DNA of 45,293 nucleotides, taken from contig NZ_JAKVIP010000029.1 of assembly GCF_022601875.1 (NCBI RefSeq), positions 1 to 45,293 of the forward strand. The letters run 5' to 3'. Under the pieces are notes generated by a model, which was given only the letters and a program-made list of their open reading frames with translations, had not been told where the DNA came from and made no database searches. Made by a program: the position numbers and the translations under genes. Below are positions 32,668-42,130 of this stretch, in pieces. Each line of letters starts with the position of its first letter. The stretch's first letter is position 1. Origin of the DNA: Chryseobacterium sp. SSA4.19. Its GTDB lineage: Bacteria; Bacteroidota; Bacteroidia; Flavobacteriales; Weeksellaceae.

Positions 32668-34251
32668 TTAAGGAATGAGAACCGGGTTCTGAACCTCAAA
32701 TTCTTCTGAAGTGCTGAATTGATTGCCGTACATATCTGAAGCCTTTACCTCTACTTTATGTTTTCCCAATGATAATTTTTTAGGAAATCCAGCTGTCCAG
32801 ATATGCTTTGACATTTCGGGGTTGGATGGCCTTCTTCCCGGAAAAATAGATTGCGTAGCATCCCATTTAAAGACTGAAAGGGCAAAGTTCGGATCTATGG
32901 TTTCGTCATATTCCATAATTTCCCAAGCACCGTTATCAATCCTGTATTCTACTTTATCTTTTCGGCTTCCCATAAAGAAATTGGCCATTATTTTAGCTGA
33001 GGTTTTGGATGGGAAAGGAATAACTTTCGGCATATACATTTTAATCTGGTAGTCTTCAGGCTTTCCGGCAGTTCTGTATTTAACCTTATACTGATTATCA
33101 TTAAAACTGATGAATGAATATCCTTTGGCCGTTCCGTCACGCATGGTGGAAGTTGGCAGTCCCATCTCATCAGCCGTTCCGGAATACCAGTCGCCGCAGG
33201 TAGTTCCTACATTGTACTCATGAAGGTCTTTATTTCCTTTCCATCCGGCCTGCTTTCCGTAAAAGATCTGCTGCTGAATATGCGTATGGGCTGACAGAAG
33301 CAATGCATTTTGAAACGGAGCAAGGTAATCGAATAATTTCTGACGGTCAGAATTCCTGAAATTATCTTCATTAGTATGTTCTAAAGGAATATGGAATGAT
33401 ACAACAATCAGTTTATTTTTATCAACCAGTTTTAAATCATTTTCGATAAACTTCAGCTGGTCTTCACGGAATCCTCCCCAATACCCTTTGCCGTCTCTCG
33501 GGTCAGGATATAAAATATCGTCCAGAATAATGAAATGTACATTTCCGTAATTGAAGGAATAGTTGGCAGGACCGAAATTGGATTCAAAGGTCTCATCTGA
33601 AAGCAGGTCTTCTTTGGCATCATAATTCATATCGTGGTTCCCCATCACATTATACCAAGGCAATCCTATTTCTTTCATGACATCCGCATAAGGTTTCTGC
33701 AGGCTCAGATTATCTCCCACCAAATCTCCGAGGCTGATCCCCAGCAACGCATTCTTTTTGGTATTTTTTACCTCGTTTACAATTCCTCTTTTGAAATAAT
33801 CAAGTTCTTTTTCGGTGTATGGCTGCGGATCTCCGAATACCAGGATATCAAAGTTCTTATTTTCATTTTGCTTATGTAGGGCAAAGTTCACTTCTTTAGG
33901 AAGTTCCCCCGTAGGAGCTGTCCCTTTATACTTAAAATCAGCCGGAGAACCTTTCGGCTTATATTGGTAATAATACTGAGGAAGATTATTTCCGTTAACC
34001 GGTGTCATATATCCAGAAGGCTTAATGACGAAGACCGTCTGGCCTTCCTGTACCGGAAGGCTGTATCTGCCGTTTTTATCCGTCAGAACTACCTGGACTC
34101 CATTAGAAACCGCTACTCCTTCAATTCCCTTTTCGCGGTTTTCTTTTTTTTGGTTGCTGTTGCCGTCTTCATACACATATCCTGAAACGGAAGCCTGTGA
34201 GAAAGCCATTGCTGAAATCAGGAGGCAAGGCATTAAAAATTTCATTTTCAT
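32668..34251 (-). CDS. Secreted calcineurin-like phosphoesterase (MetallophosN-Metallophos-MetallophosC)
   Basis: A 527-residue exported metallophosphoesterase. Signal peptide to about MAFSQA. Residues ~22-115 (SGYVYEDGNSNQKKENREKG, GRYSLPVQEGQTVFVIKPSG) form the transthyretin-like MetallophosN domain. The catalytic domain has the two-metal motifs FGDPQPY (Asp), ISLGDLVGDN, MGNHDMNYD, VSFHIPLEH and SAHTHIQQQ. The last ~150 residues (from about 375, with PSKTSAKIMANFFMGSRKDK and GKHKVEVKASDMYGN) are the MetallophosC domain. Third gene of the susC-susD operon, 21 nt after susD. Substrate unknown, but phosphodiesters or phosphomonoesters taken up or exposed by the SusCD pair are likely. Translation may start at Met1 or Met3. 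Confidence 0.88.
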   Translation of the reverse strand: MKMKFLMPCLLISAMAFSQASVSGYVYEDGNSNQKKENREKGIEGVAVSNGVQVVLTDKNGRYSLPVQEGQTVFVIKPSGYMTPVNGNNLPQYYYQYKPKGSPADFKYKGTAPTGELPKEVNFALHKQNENKNFDILVFGDPQPYTEKELDYFKRGIVNEVKNTKKNALLGISLGDLVGDNLSLQKPYADVMKEIGLPWYNVMGNHDMNYDAKEDLLSDETFESNFGPANYSFNYGNVHFIILDDILYPDPRDGKGYWGGFREDQLKFIENDLKLVDKNKLIVVSFHIPLEHTNEDNFRNSDRQKLFDYLAPFQNALLLSAHTHIQQQIFYGKQAGWKGNKDLHEYNVGTTCGDWYSGTADEMGLPTSTMRDGTAKGYSFISFNDNQYKVKYRTAGKPEDYQIKMYMPKVIPFPSKTSAKIMANFFMGSRKDKVEYRIDNGAWEIMEYDETIDPNFALSVFKWDATQSIFPGRRPSNPEMSKHIWTAGFPKKLSLGKHKVEVKASDMYGNQFSTSEEFEVQNPVLIP

Positions 34252-34272
34252 TATATTTCTACTTTTTATTGA

Positions 34273-35724
34273 TTATTTATTCCACCAGACTTTTACATTG
34301 ATATTATCACCACCCATCTGCTGGACCGCTGCCTGGTAATTGTTTGTATTTAAAACTCTTGGATTGGGAGGATACATCAGCCTTGAAGGCATGATCCCAT
34401 TGTTTAAAAGACCTCCGTTATTAGGAAGTACAGGGAATCCCGTTCTTCTTTTTTCAAACCACTGCTGCTGGTCTACAAAGAATAAAGCCACATATTTCTG
34501 GAGCATAATTCTCTCCAGCGTTCCATTATAAGCCACATTGGGATTGGTAAAATAGTTAGCAGGCACCGTGGCCCCCCATTGTTCTATGGTTGCCTTTACT
34601 CCATTTTCGTAATATGCCTGTGCGCTGCCCGGAATAATTCCTTTAAATGCCAGCTCCGAAAGAATAAACTGCAGCTCAGCATAAGGATATACCAGAATAT
34701 TCAAAGGGGCTTTCGCTAGGTTCTGGTTCATGTTGGAAGGCTGGTAATCAAACGTTGTTCCGTAAGCATAGCCTGAAGGAGCTCCTTTATATCCGATATT
34801 CGCATTGCCCGGAATACTTTTTGCCTGGCCGAAAAACAAAGCGAGTCTCGGGTCATTGTTGGATTTTAAAGTTTCTACAAAAAATGTGGAAGCAGCTCTT
34901 CCCGTTGTAAAATCCTGAGGTCTTGCAATCGGCGGAAGAAGCGGTGCCACTCCTGTTACATTCACTTTTGCCGTTTCTGCATTACTTTGAAAAACAGGAT
35001 ATTTGGCTGGGTCATTTATAATTTCAAGAATCCTTTCTTTAACATTAACTTCCCCGTCTTTATTTAAAATCCTGGTCAGCAGCCTTAAAGAAAGTGAATT
35101 ACAGAACTTCTTCCAGTTAACTATTCCGTTGGCATCGCTTTCGGCTTTGTAGAAAATATCAGATCCGGTAAGCATTTTCGTAGTAACAAATAATGAATTT
35201 GCCGTTCTCAGATCATTTAACAATTTAACATAGATCTCTTTCTGCTGATCAAATTTCGGCTGCGAAACTCCTTCGTCCAAATTTGAAGCCTCAGAAAACG
35301 GAACATCTCCATAGGTGTCGGTAAGATTGGAATAAATCCACGCATTCAGCACCATGGAAATGGCAATATAGTTAGGATCGTTATCCCGTTCTGCGGCGAG
35401 CTTCATGTCTTTTACCTGCTTAAGCCATTTGTAGCTGTTGTTCCAGAAACCAGCACCTGTATTTTCCGTAATGTTATATCGGCTTAACGTATTGCCTTCG
35501 TTCGGGAAATCAAGAGACACCTGCATGATATCAAATGTGAAATCATTGGCCCTCATATAATTCACTGCAGACATGTTATACTGAACCGGAACCAGTAGTT
35601 TTGAAGCGACAGGCTCGCTGATCCTGCTGTTGTCAATATTTACCTCATCTAAGTTCCTGCTGCATGAAACCGGTATATATCCTAGCCCTGCGATTAGTAA
35701 TGTATGTAAAAATAATTTTTTCAT
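34273..35724 (-). CDS. SusD/RagB-like outer-membrane lipoprotein
   Basis: A 483-residue surface lipoprotein (signal MKKLFLHTLLIAGLGYIPVS, lipobox Cys21) of the SusD-like group related to 'SusD/RagB associating outer membrane' proteins. TPR-type helices are visible: WNNSYKWLKQVKDMKLAAER, NYIAISMVLNAWIYSNLTDT followed by YGDVPFSEA (a hallmark motif), WKKFCNSLSLRLLTRI, and the C-terminal EIRRER-like region LERIMLQKYVALFFVDQQQW. SusD proteins close as a lid over the SusC transporter and bind the substrate. The gene starts 11 nt after susC on the same strand. Confidence 0.92.
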   Translation of the reverse strand: MKKLFLHTLLIAGLGYIPVSCSRNLDEVNIDNSRISEPVASKLLVPVQYNMSAVNYMRANDFTFDIMQVSLDFPNEGNTLSRYNITENTGAGFWNNSYKWLKQVKDMKLAAERDNDPNYIAISMVLNAWIYSNLTDTYGDVPFSEASNLDEGVSQPKFDQQKEIYVKLLNDLRTANSLFVTTKMLTGSDIFYKAESDANGIVNWKKFCNSLSLRLLTRILNKDGEVNVKERILEIINDPAKYPVFQSNAETAKVNVTGVAPLLPPIARPQDFTTGRAASTFFVETLKSNNDPRLALFFGQAKSIPGNANIGYKGAPSGYAYGTTFDYQPSNMNQNLAKAPLNILVYPYAELQFILSELAFKGIIPGSAQAYYENGVKATIEQWGATVPANYFTNPNVAYNGTLERIMLQKYVALFFVDQQQWFEKRRTGFPVLPNNGGLLNNGIMPSRLMYPPNPRVLNTNNYQAAVQQMGGDNINVKVWWNK

Positions 35725-35735
35725 GTTTTTAACTT

Positions 35736-38711
35736 TTAAAATTTAACATTAAGCTGAATTCCTACCGTTCTTGCTGTCGGCAGCTGGCCCATTTCAACTC
35801 CCGGGGTGATTTGGTTATCGTTCAGTGTTGCTGCTTCCGGGTCAAATAGCGGAAACTTGGTCCACATCCAGAGATTTCTTCCGAATAAAGCCAGCGTCAG
35901 ATCTGTAATTTTAAGCTGCTCAGTAATACTTCTCGGGAAAGTATAGGAAATTCTGGCATCTCTTAATTTAATGAAGGAAGTATCGAAGGTATTGGTCTCC
36001 ACGTTTGCTCTTCTGTAATAATCCCCATAATAGGCGGACAGTAAAATTGCTTTTGTGTTAGGAGAAAATGAACCGTCAGGATTCTGAACGACACCTTCAC
36101 CAACAATTAAACCTCCCGGGTTTTCCCTTCCGATTAATGTATGTCCAAGTTTCCCCTGTTCGGTCATTTTATGGTGCGACTGGGAATAAGCCATTCCTTT
36201 ATACTGCCCGTCAAAGGAGAAACTTACGGTAATCCCTTTGTATCTGAATTCGTTCTGGATCCCGGCCCGCCATTCCGGATAAGCATTTCCAATTTTCTTC
36301 ATCTCAGTTGGTTTTGCGGTAAGCCCGTCATTGGCATTGAAAATAACTTGTCCGTCCGGAGAGTACATCAATCCGTACCCATACATATCACCCAGTGAAC
36401 CCCCTACAAAAGCATTGTAATAAACCACTCCGCCGACACTGCCCATGGTATAAGGATTGCCGTTAAATTCTTCAGGCAGAGAAAGGATTTTATTCCTGTT
36501 CAGTGACCAATTGGCATTTACACTCCACGAGAAGTTCTTATTTCTAACGGGGTACGTATTCAGCGTCATTTCCAATCCTCTGTTTCTTACTTCCCCGGTA
36601 TTGATAACCCTTGTGCTGTAACCTGTTTCCCACAGTACAGGTATTCTTACAATCTGGTCTTTGGAATTGTTCTGATACGCTGTGATGGTATAATTCATCC
36701 TGTTTTTAAGAATACTGAATTCCATCCCTCCTTCCATAGTGGTAATCATATTAGGTCTTAGATTCGGGTTCGGATATAATGACGGAGATTCTACAGAACC
36801 GTTAAAATCACTGTTATTATAATATTTAATCAACTGATATGGGTCCGTATCATTCCCCACTCTTGACCATGAAGCTCTCAGTTTCCAATAGTTAAACTTA
36901 TCCGAAGTCAGCTTGAAAATATCCGAAAGAATAAAGGAGGCTGCCGCCGAAGGATAGAAATATGATCGGTTTTCCTGCGGAAGTGTACTGCTCCAGTCAT
37001 TTCTTGCGGTAAGATCCAAAAATATTTTATTCTGATAAGCCAGAGTTGCTAAAGCGTAAGTACTGTTTACCTGCTTATCATTAGGTCTGGCAAATTTTGT
37101 AATGGTAGAAATTCCGTTCGGCATCGTATATACGCCTGGTTTTAATAATCCTTCTGCCAGATAATCATTCATTGTATATTCCGTATAGCGGATATTTCCT
37201 CCGACCGATGCACTGAAATCAAATTCATTAAAGGTATTTTTATAGCTGAACAATACATCATTATTTAAATCCATCAGTCTCACATGCTGTTCCCTGTACA
37301 TTCCCTGAAGATAGTTGGCAGAGCTCCAAGGCCTTTTCTGAGTACGCAATTCATTATTCAATTCCAACCCCGATCTCACTAAAACATCAAGATTTTTGGT
37401 AATTTTATAATTAAGATTTATATTTCCGGTGATGAAGTTTTTATCCACGCCGTTCAGCATTTCATAAGCGATCAGATAGGGATTATCAATGAATGAACTG
37501 AACGGATGGATCTGATCTACCTGGTCTTTTCCGGCTTTCCAGACCGGCCTGTACCATGAAAGATCCACATTCGGGTTCTGGAAGATCATGAAGTAGGAAA
37601 TAGACTGGTTGCTGTATCCTGTTGCAGGCAGATTGTCGCTTTTTGTTTTGCTGTAGTTGAATTTAATTCCGATCTTTAATTTTTCACTCAATTTATGATC
37701 TACTGAAAAAGCTGCGGTGAATCTGTTGAATCCTGTGTTTGGCATCATCCATTCATTATTCAGATACGTCAATGATGATCTGAAAGCTGTATTCTCGTTA
37801 GACGATTCTACTGAAACATTGTTGGAGAAAGTAGTTCCTGTTTCCCAAAACCCTTTAATATTATCCTTATACGGCCGCCACAATTGTCTTGTTGCGCTCT
37901 GCCCTTCAACTGTGGGATCATACTGGAAATAATATTGCCCTGCGAACTTCGGTCCGAACGCGCTGCTGGTAGAACCTGTATTGACACCATCCGCAGAAGC
38001 TCCGTATGAATAATAAAACTCTCCTGCCGTATTTTTCTGCAGGGTTCCCTGCCCGTATTCGTATTGGTAATCCGGCCATTTCAACACCGTATCATAGCTG
38101 GAATAGGAGTTCAGGCTCACCTGTACTTTACCGTTTCTGCTCTTTCCTGATTTTGTAGTAATCATAATGGCGCCGGCTGCACCTCGGGAACCATATAGGG
38201 CTGATGCCGTAGCTCCTTTCAACACTGTTATCGATTCAATATCGTCCGGATTGATGGTATTAATGCCATTTCCGTAATCGATGGGCAAGTCTGCTTTTGC
38301 CCCTGCTCCATAAGATGAGAAGCCGGTTCCTGTGGTATTATTGTTCAACGGTACGCCGTCTACTACGATAAGGGCATTATTCTCGCTGGGATTCATAGAA
38401 ATATCACCCCGCAGTTTAATGATGGAACTTCCCAAAGGTCCGGCTCCGGCAGTCTGAATTTTTAAGCCTGCCACCTTTCCTTCCAGTGCCTGCGACCAGT
38501 TATTGTTCTGCGTTCTAAGTAATTCCTCAGACTTAATGGTTTCTGCCACATACCCTAAAGATCTGTCCTGCCTTTTGATTCCCAAAGCTGTTACTACAAC
38601 TTCATCAATATTTTTAATAGTGTCCCGCTTTGGTTTTTCCTGAGCTGCAAGATTAATGCTTACCAATCCTAGCAGCGAAAGAACAAACAGCTTCTGTGTC
38701 TCTTTACGCAT
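35736..38711 (-). CDS. SusC/RagA-family TonB-linked outer-membrane transporter
   Basis: A 991-residue TonB-dependent receptor. Signal peptide to about NLAAQ, then directly the plug start NIDEVVVTALGIKRQDRSLG (residues ~33-52), LEGKVAGLKIQTAGAGPLGS, IKLRGDISMNPSENNALIVV, DGVPL and the SusC signature SVLKGATASALYGSRGAAGA (about 160-180). The 22-strand barrel continues to the terminal VGIQLNVKF. Most SusC proteins carry an extra ~80-residue carboxypeptidase-regulatory-like domain before the plug; here only ~12 residues separate the signal cleavage site from the TonB-box/plug region, so that domain is missing. Forms an operon with susD (11-nt gap) and the phosphoesterase; a -7 box ends 17 nt before the ATG. 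Confidence 0.93.
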   Translation of the reverse strand: MRKETQKLFVLSLLGLVSINLAAQEKPKRDTIKNIDEVVVTALGIKRQDRSLGYVAETIKSEELLRTQNNNWSQALEGKVAGLKIQTAGAGPLGSSIIKLRGDISMNPSENNALIVVDGVPLNNNTTGTGFSSYGAGAKADLPIDYGNGINTINPDDIESITVLKGATASALYGSRGAAGAIMITTKSGKSRNGKVQVSLNSYSSYDTVLKWPDYQYEYGQGTLQKNTAGEFYYSYGASADGVNTGSTSSAFGPKFAGQYYFQYDPTVEGQSATRQLWRPYKDNIKGFWETGTTFSNNVSVESSNENTAFRSSLTYLNNEWMMPNTGFNRFTAAFSVDHKLSEKLKIGIKFNYSKTKSDNLPATGYSNQSISYFMIFQNPNVDLSWYRPVWKAGKDQVDQIHPFSSFIDNPYLIAYEMLNGVDKNFITGNINLNYKITKNLDVLVRSGLELNNELRTQKRPWSSANYLQGMYREQHVRLMDLNNDVLFSYKNTFNEFDFSASVGGNIRYTEYTMNDYLAEGLLKPGVYTMPNGISTITKFARPNDKQVNSTYALATLAYQNKIFLDLTARNDWSSTLPQENRSYFYPSAAASFILSDIFKLTSDKFNYWKLRASWSRVGNDTDPYQLIKYYNNSDFNGSVESPSLYPNPNLRPNMITTMEGGMEFSILKNRMNYTITAYQNNSKDQIVRIPVLWETGYSTRVINTGEVRNRGLEMTLNTYPVRNKNFSWSVNANWSLNRNKILSLPEEFNGNPYTMGSVGGVVYYNAFVGGSLGDMYGYGLMYSPDGQVIFNANDGLTAKPTEMKKIGNAYPEWRAGIQNEFRYKGITVSFSFDGQYKGMAYSQSHHKMTEQGKLGHTLIGRENPGGLIVGEGVVQNPDGSFSPNTKAILLSAYYGDYYRRANVETNTFDTSFIKLRDARISYTFPRSITEQLKITDLTLALFGRNLWMWTKFPLFDPEAATLNDNQITPGVEMGQLPTARTVGIQLNVKF

Positions 38712-38728
38712 ATCCTTTTTTGTTTGCG

Positions 38729-38736
38729 CAAAATTA
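38729..38736 (-). promoter_or_regulatory. -7 box of the susC operon
   Basis: TAATTTTG on the minus strand ending 17 nt before the susC ATG. No TTTG at -33. Confidence 0.55.
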
Positions 38737-38985
38737 GAATGTAATTATGAGTACTGGTTTAACATCATTTTAACATTTATTAAATAATTATTAAACACAA
38801 TATTAATTTATGATTAACAAAAATTATAGGCTTTTGACTCATAATAAGTTAAAACCATTACCTATTTTTAATATGCAGAGTCCATTTTTAATCCCTATTT
38901 TTATTGTCTTTTTTAGAGAAAATAATAAATACCACACAAATACCACCATTTATCAAAAATCATGTATTAATTCGTATTTAAACCA

Positions 38986-39016
38986 AAAAAGCCTGCCCTT
39001 AAAAAGGCAGACTTTT
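38986..39016 (-). terminator. Terminator after glpQ
   Basis: AAAAGCCTGCC and GGCAGACTTTT pair with one C-A mismatch around an 8-nt loop; 21 bp beyond the glpQ stop. It makes glpQ a separate transcript from susC. Confidence 0.75.
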
Positions 39017-39037
39017 ATAAGTTATGAGGTATAAATT

Positions 39038-39784
39038 CTATTTATTCATCAGCTGATCAGGAATATTAGTCGTTACAAAAGCGACGTTCTGTTTTTTCAG
39101 TTCCTCGTATATAGTAACATTATTCACTGTCCAGGAATTGGTAATGAGTCCTAACGCATTTGCTTCTGAAATCCATGTCGGATTTTTCTGAAAAACACTG
39201 TAATGATAATCCAGTCCGTCCAATCCTTCTTCTTTGATCTGCTGAGGTGATAATTCTCCGTTCAAATACTGTACTTTAAATGCCGGTTCAAGCCGTTTGA
39301 TTTCCTTACAGATATTCAGGCTGAAAGAAATAAATTCACTCTGAGAATCAAGTTTCATATCCTTGATCATTTTAACTGTTTTTGCAGTCAGCTCATCTTC
39401 TTTCTCTTTTGTTTTATCCGGTTTGATTTCTACAATCAGCTTCAAGGATTTGTCTTTCTTACCTTGCTTTAAATAATCTTTCAGGGTCGGAAAACTTTCC
39501 CCGTTTGATAGCTCTACTTTTTTGAGGTCTTTAAAACCGGTTTCAGAAATTTCCATTTTTGAATGGTGCTCATCGTGATTTACTACCAAAACACCGTCCT
39601 TCGTCATTCTGACATCGAACTCAGAACCGTAAATTTTCAGTTTTTGTGCATTCTCTAGTGATTTAAGGGAATTTTCAGTGGTTGGAGGCTGTGTCTGCCA
39701 ATATCCTCTATGTGCGATAATCCGGGTTTGTGCCTTCATGACCATTGTGCTTACAATTGCTAACCCTAAGATAACTTTTTTCAT
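39038..39784 (-). CDS. glpQ: Secreted glycerophosphodiester phosphodiesterase
   Basis: A 248-residue GDPD enzyme that hydrolyses glycerophosphodiesters to glycerol-3-phosphate and an alcohol. Signal peptide to about MKAQ. The TIM-barrel catalytic motifs are IIAHRGYW (His-Arg), TENSLKSLENA, EFDVRMTKDGVLVVNHDEH (acidic pair and second His), LIVEIKPDK and the closing TNSWTVNNV. No membrane anchor besides the signal, so periplasmic. It lies upstream of the susC-susD-phosphoesterase operon on the same strand but ends at its own terminator; the shared phosphoester theme suggests joint function. Confidence 0.92.
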   Translation of the reverse strand: MKKVILGLAIVSTMVMKAQTRIIAHRGYWQTQPPTTENSLKSLENAQKLKIYGSEFDVRMTKDGVLVVNHDEHHSKMEISETGFKDLKKVELSNGESFPTLKDYLKQGKKDKSLKLIVEIKPDKTKEKEDELTAKTVKMIKDMKLDSQSEFISFSLNICKEIKRLEPAFKVQYLNGELSPQQIKEEGLDGLDYHYSVFQKNPTWISEANALGLITNSWTVNNVTIYEELKKQNVAFVTTNIPDQLMNK

Positions 39785-39980
39785 AATATAATTCTGATAA
39801 TTAATTAAAGTCCTTCGATCTTTTGATAAAGATAGTACTTAATTGCTGAAATCTTTTTTAATGATTGTAAATACAAAGATATTATTAGTTTTTTCTTTCC
39901 GGTTCATATTAGTTTTAACAGTATTTTAATTCGACTTCATATTTTTGGTTCCGTTATTCTTTTAATGATATGAGTTTAAT

Positions 39981-39988
39981 TATTTTTG
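39981..39988 (+). promoter_or_regulatory. -7 box of ligA
   Basis: TATTTTTG ending 19 nt before the ATG at 40008, in the divergent space with glpQ. Confidence 0.55.
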
Positions 39989-40007
39989 CTGAAAAGACAG
40001 AAACCCC

Positions 40008-42014
40008 ATGCCTGAAAATATCCAACAAAAAATAGAAGACCTGCGTAAAGAGCTGCATCAGCATAACGAAAATTATTATCTTCTGGATGCGCCCTCCATT
40101 TCCGATTATGATTTTGACATGCTGCTCGAAGAATTGCGTGACCTGGAAGCAAAACATCCGGAATTTTATGATGAGAATTCACCGACCGTACGTGTCGGCG
40201 GCGGGGTTACAAAGGTTTTCCCAACTATTCAGCACAAATTCAGGATGTACTCCCTGGATAATTCTTATGATTTTGATGATCTTGAGGACTGGGAAAAGAG
40301 AATCATTAAGACGGTTAATGACCCTGTAGAATTTGTGGCAGAACTAAAATATGACGGTGCCTCCATTTCCATCCGTTACGAAAACGGGAAACTGGCACAG
40401 GCTGTCACACGGGGAGACGGATTCCAGGGAGATGAAATTACTTCTAATGTGCGTACGATTTCTGACATTCCTTTGAAACTGAAAGGCGATTTCCCGGAAA
40501 ACTTTTTTATGCGGGGCGAAATTTACCTGACCCGTAAAAACTTTGATAAGATCAATCAGCAGCGTGAAGAAGACGGTCTGGATCCTTTTATGAATCCCCG
40601 GAATACCGCAAGTGGAAGCTTAAAAATGCAGGACAGCGGCGAAGTACGGAAACGCGGACTTTCTTCGGTATTATATCAGTTTGTCTCCGAAGAAATCCCG
40701 GCAGAAACCCACTGGGAAGTCCTGGAAAAAGCAAAAGCATGGGGTTTTAAAACCTCTCAGCAGGCTAAACTGTGCAAGACCATGAATGAGGTAAAGGAAT
40801 TTATCAGTTACTGGGATATTGAACGCCATAATCTGCCTTTCGAAATTGACGGTATCGTTCTTAAGGTCAATTCCATAAAGCAACAGCGGCAGCTGGGCTA
40901 TACGGCAAAGTCACCACGCTGGGCAATGGCCTATAAATTCAAGGCGGAAAAAGTGGAAACCGAGCTCATCAGTGTTTCCTATCAGGTGGGAAGAACCGGA
41001 GCCATTACGCCTGTTGCCAACCTGAGACCCGTTTTATTGGCAGGAACGATTGTAAAAAGGGCATCACTGCATAACGAAGATATCATTAAAAAGCTCGGAC
41101 TTCATGAGCATGATTTTGTCTATGTGGAAAAAGGTGGTGAGATCATCCCGAAGATCATCGCTGTAAACCTTGAGAAAAGAAATCCTGAAAATAAAGAAAT
41201 CGAGTACGTTAAAAACTGCCCGGAATGCGGTACGGAACTGGTAAAAATTGAAGACCAGGCCATTCATTTCTGTCCCAACGATCTTCATTGTCCTCCGCAG
41301 GTTGTTGGAAGAATGATCCATTACGTATCCAGAAAGGCTCTGAATATTGAAAACCTGGGAAGCGAAACCATTGAACAGCTGTACAGGGAGCGGCTGATTG
41401 AAAATCCTGCTGATTTTTATGTATTAACGAAGGAACAAATCCTGCCTCTGGAGAGAATGGCTGAAAAATCTGCCCAGAATATTATTTCAGGAATTGAAAA
41501 ATCAAAGGAGATCCCATTTGAAAAAGTATTGTACGGAATCGGGATCAAACATGTCGGGGAAACCGTTGCCAAAAAACTGGTGAAGAATTTCCCAACCATT
41601 GATGAACTTATTCAAGCTACGGAGGAAGAACTTTGCCAGGTGGAAGACATCGGGACAAAAATCGCAGTAAGTATTGTTGATTTCTTTAATAATTCCGAAA
41701 ATATTTTAATGATCGAACGCTTAAAATCCTATGGTGTCAAGCTTGAAAGAGGTGAAAGCACCAATGAACTCATTTCCAATATCCTGGATGGAAAAACCTT
41801 TCTTTTCACCGGTAAGCTTTCTCTATTTACCCGTGAAGCCGCCGAAGACATGGTGGAAAAACACGGCGGGAAAAACATCTCAGCTGTTTCCAAGAACCTG
41901 AACTACTTGGTTGTCGGCGAAAAAGCCGGCAGCAAACTGAAAAAAGCACAAACCATCGGAACCATAGAAATTCTGGATGAGCAGCAGTTTCTGGATTTGA
42001 TAGAGAAGCAATGA
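40008..42014 (+). CDS. ligA: NAD-dependent DNA ligase
   Basis: A 668-residue essential ligase that seals nicks in replication and repair using NAD+. The Ia domain (YYLLDAPSISDYDFDMLLEE) precedes the adenylation domain with the nucleophile Lys114 in ELKYDGAS. Then an OB fold (GRTGAITPVANL), a zinc finger with Cys404, Cys407, Cys422 and Cys428, four helix-hairpin-helix elements (for example GIGIKHVGETVAKKL, VEDIGTKIAVSI) and a C-terminal BRCT domain (GKTFLFTGKLSLFTREAAED, about residues 593-668). Complete and of the usual length. Monocistronic: own -7 box and strong terminator. Confidence 0.97.
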   Translation: MPENIQQKIEDLRKELHQHNENYYLLDAPSISDYDFDMLLEELRDLEAKHPEFYDENSPTVRVGGGVTKVFPTIQHKFRMYSLDNSYDFDDLEDWEKRIIKTVNDPVEFVAELKYDGASISIRYENGKLAQAVTRGDGFQGDEITSNVRTISDIPLKLKGDFPENFFMRGEIYLTRKNFDKINQQREEDGLDPFMNPRNTASGSLKMQDSGEVRKRGLSSVLYQFVSEEIPAETHWEVLEKAKAWGFKTSQQAKLCKTMNEVKEFISYWDIERHNLPFEIDGIVLKVNSIKQQRQLGYTAKSPRWAMAYKFKAEKVETELISVSYQVGRTGAITPVANLRPVLLAGTIVKRASLHNEDIIKKLGLHEHDFVYVEKGGEIIPKIIAVNLEKRNPENKEIEYVKNCPECGTELVKIEDQAIHFCPNDLHCPPQVVGRMIHYVSRKALNIENLGSETIEQLYRERLIENPADFYVLTKEQILPLERMAEKSAQNIISGIEKSKEIPFEKVLYGIGIKHVGETVAKKLVKNFPTIDELIQATEEELCQVEDIGTKIAVSIVDFFNNSENILMIERLKSYGVKLERGESTNELISNILDGKTFLFTGKLSLFTREAAEDMVEKHGGKNISAVSKNLNYLVVGEKAGSKLKKAQTIGTIEILDEQQFLDLIEKQ

Positions 42015-42023
42015 AATTCTATT

Positions 42024-42056
42024 AAAGACTGTCTGCGGACAGTCTTTTTGTTTTTA
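42024..42056 (+). terminator. Terminator after ligA
   Basis: AAAGACTGTC / GACAGTCTTT with loop TGCG, followed by TTGTTTTTAT. Confidence 0.92.
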
Positions 42057-42130
42057 TTTCCTATGAATAAATGATTTCGGGCATAAACGGTAAAACTTAT
42101 TTTTTCTTACATTTATTCTGAGAAACTTAA

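Larger units (their letters stand above)
38712..39037. other. Intergenic region between glpQ and susC
   Basis: 326 bp, strongly A/T. It contains the susC -7 box, the glpQ terminator (38986-39016) and nothing else that I recognise; the frame at 38810-39034 is low complexity and runs into the terminator. Confidence 0.5.

Noticed and set aside
38810..39034. A 74-codon frame between glpQ and susC
   Set aside because: It runs through the glpQ terminator on the opposite strand and has Lys/Asn-rich composition that simply mirrors A/T-rich DNA.
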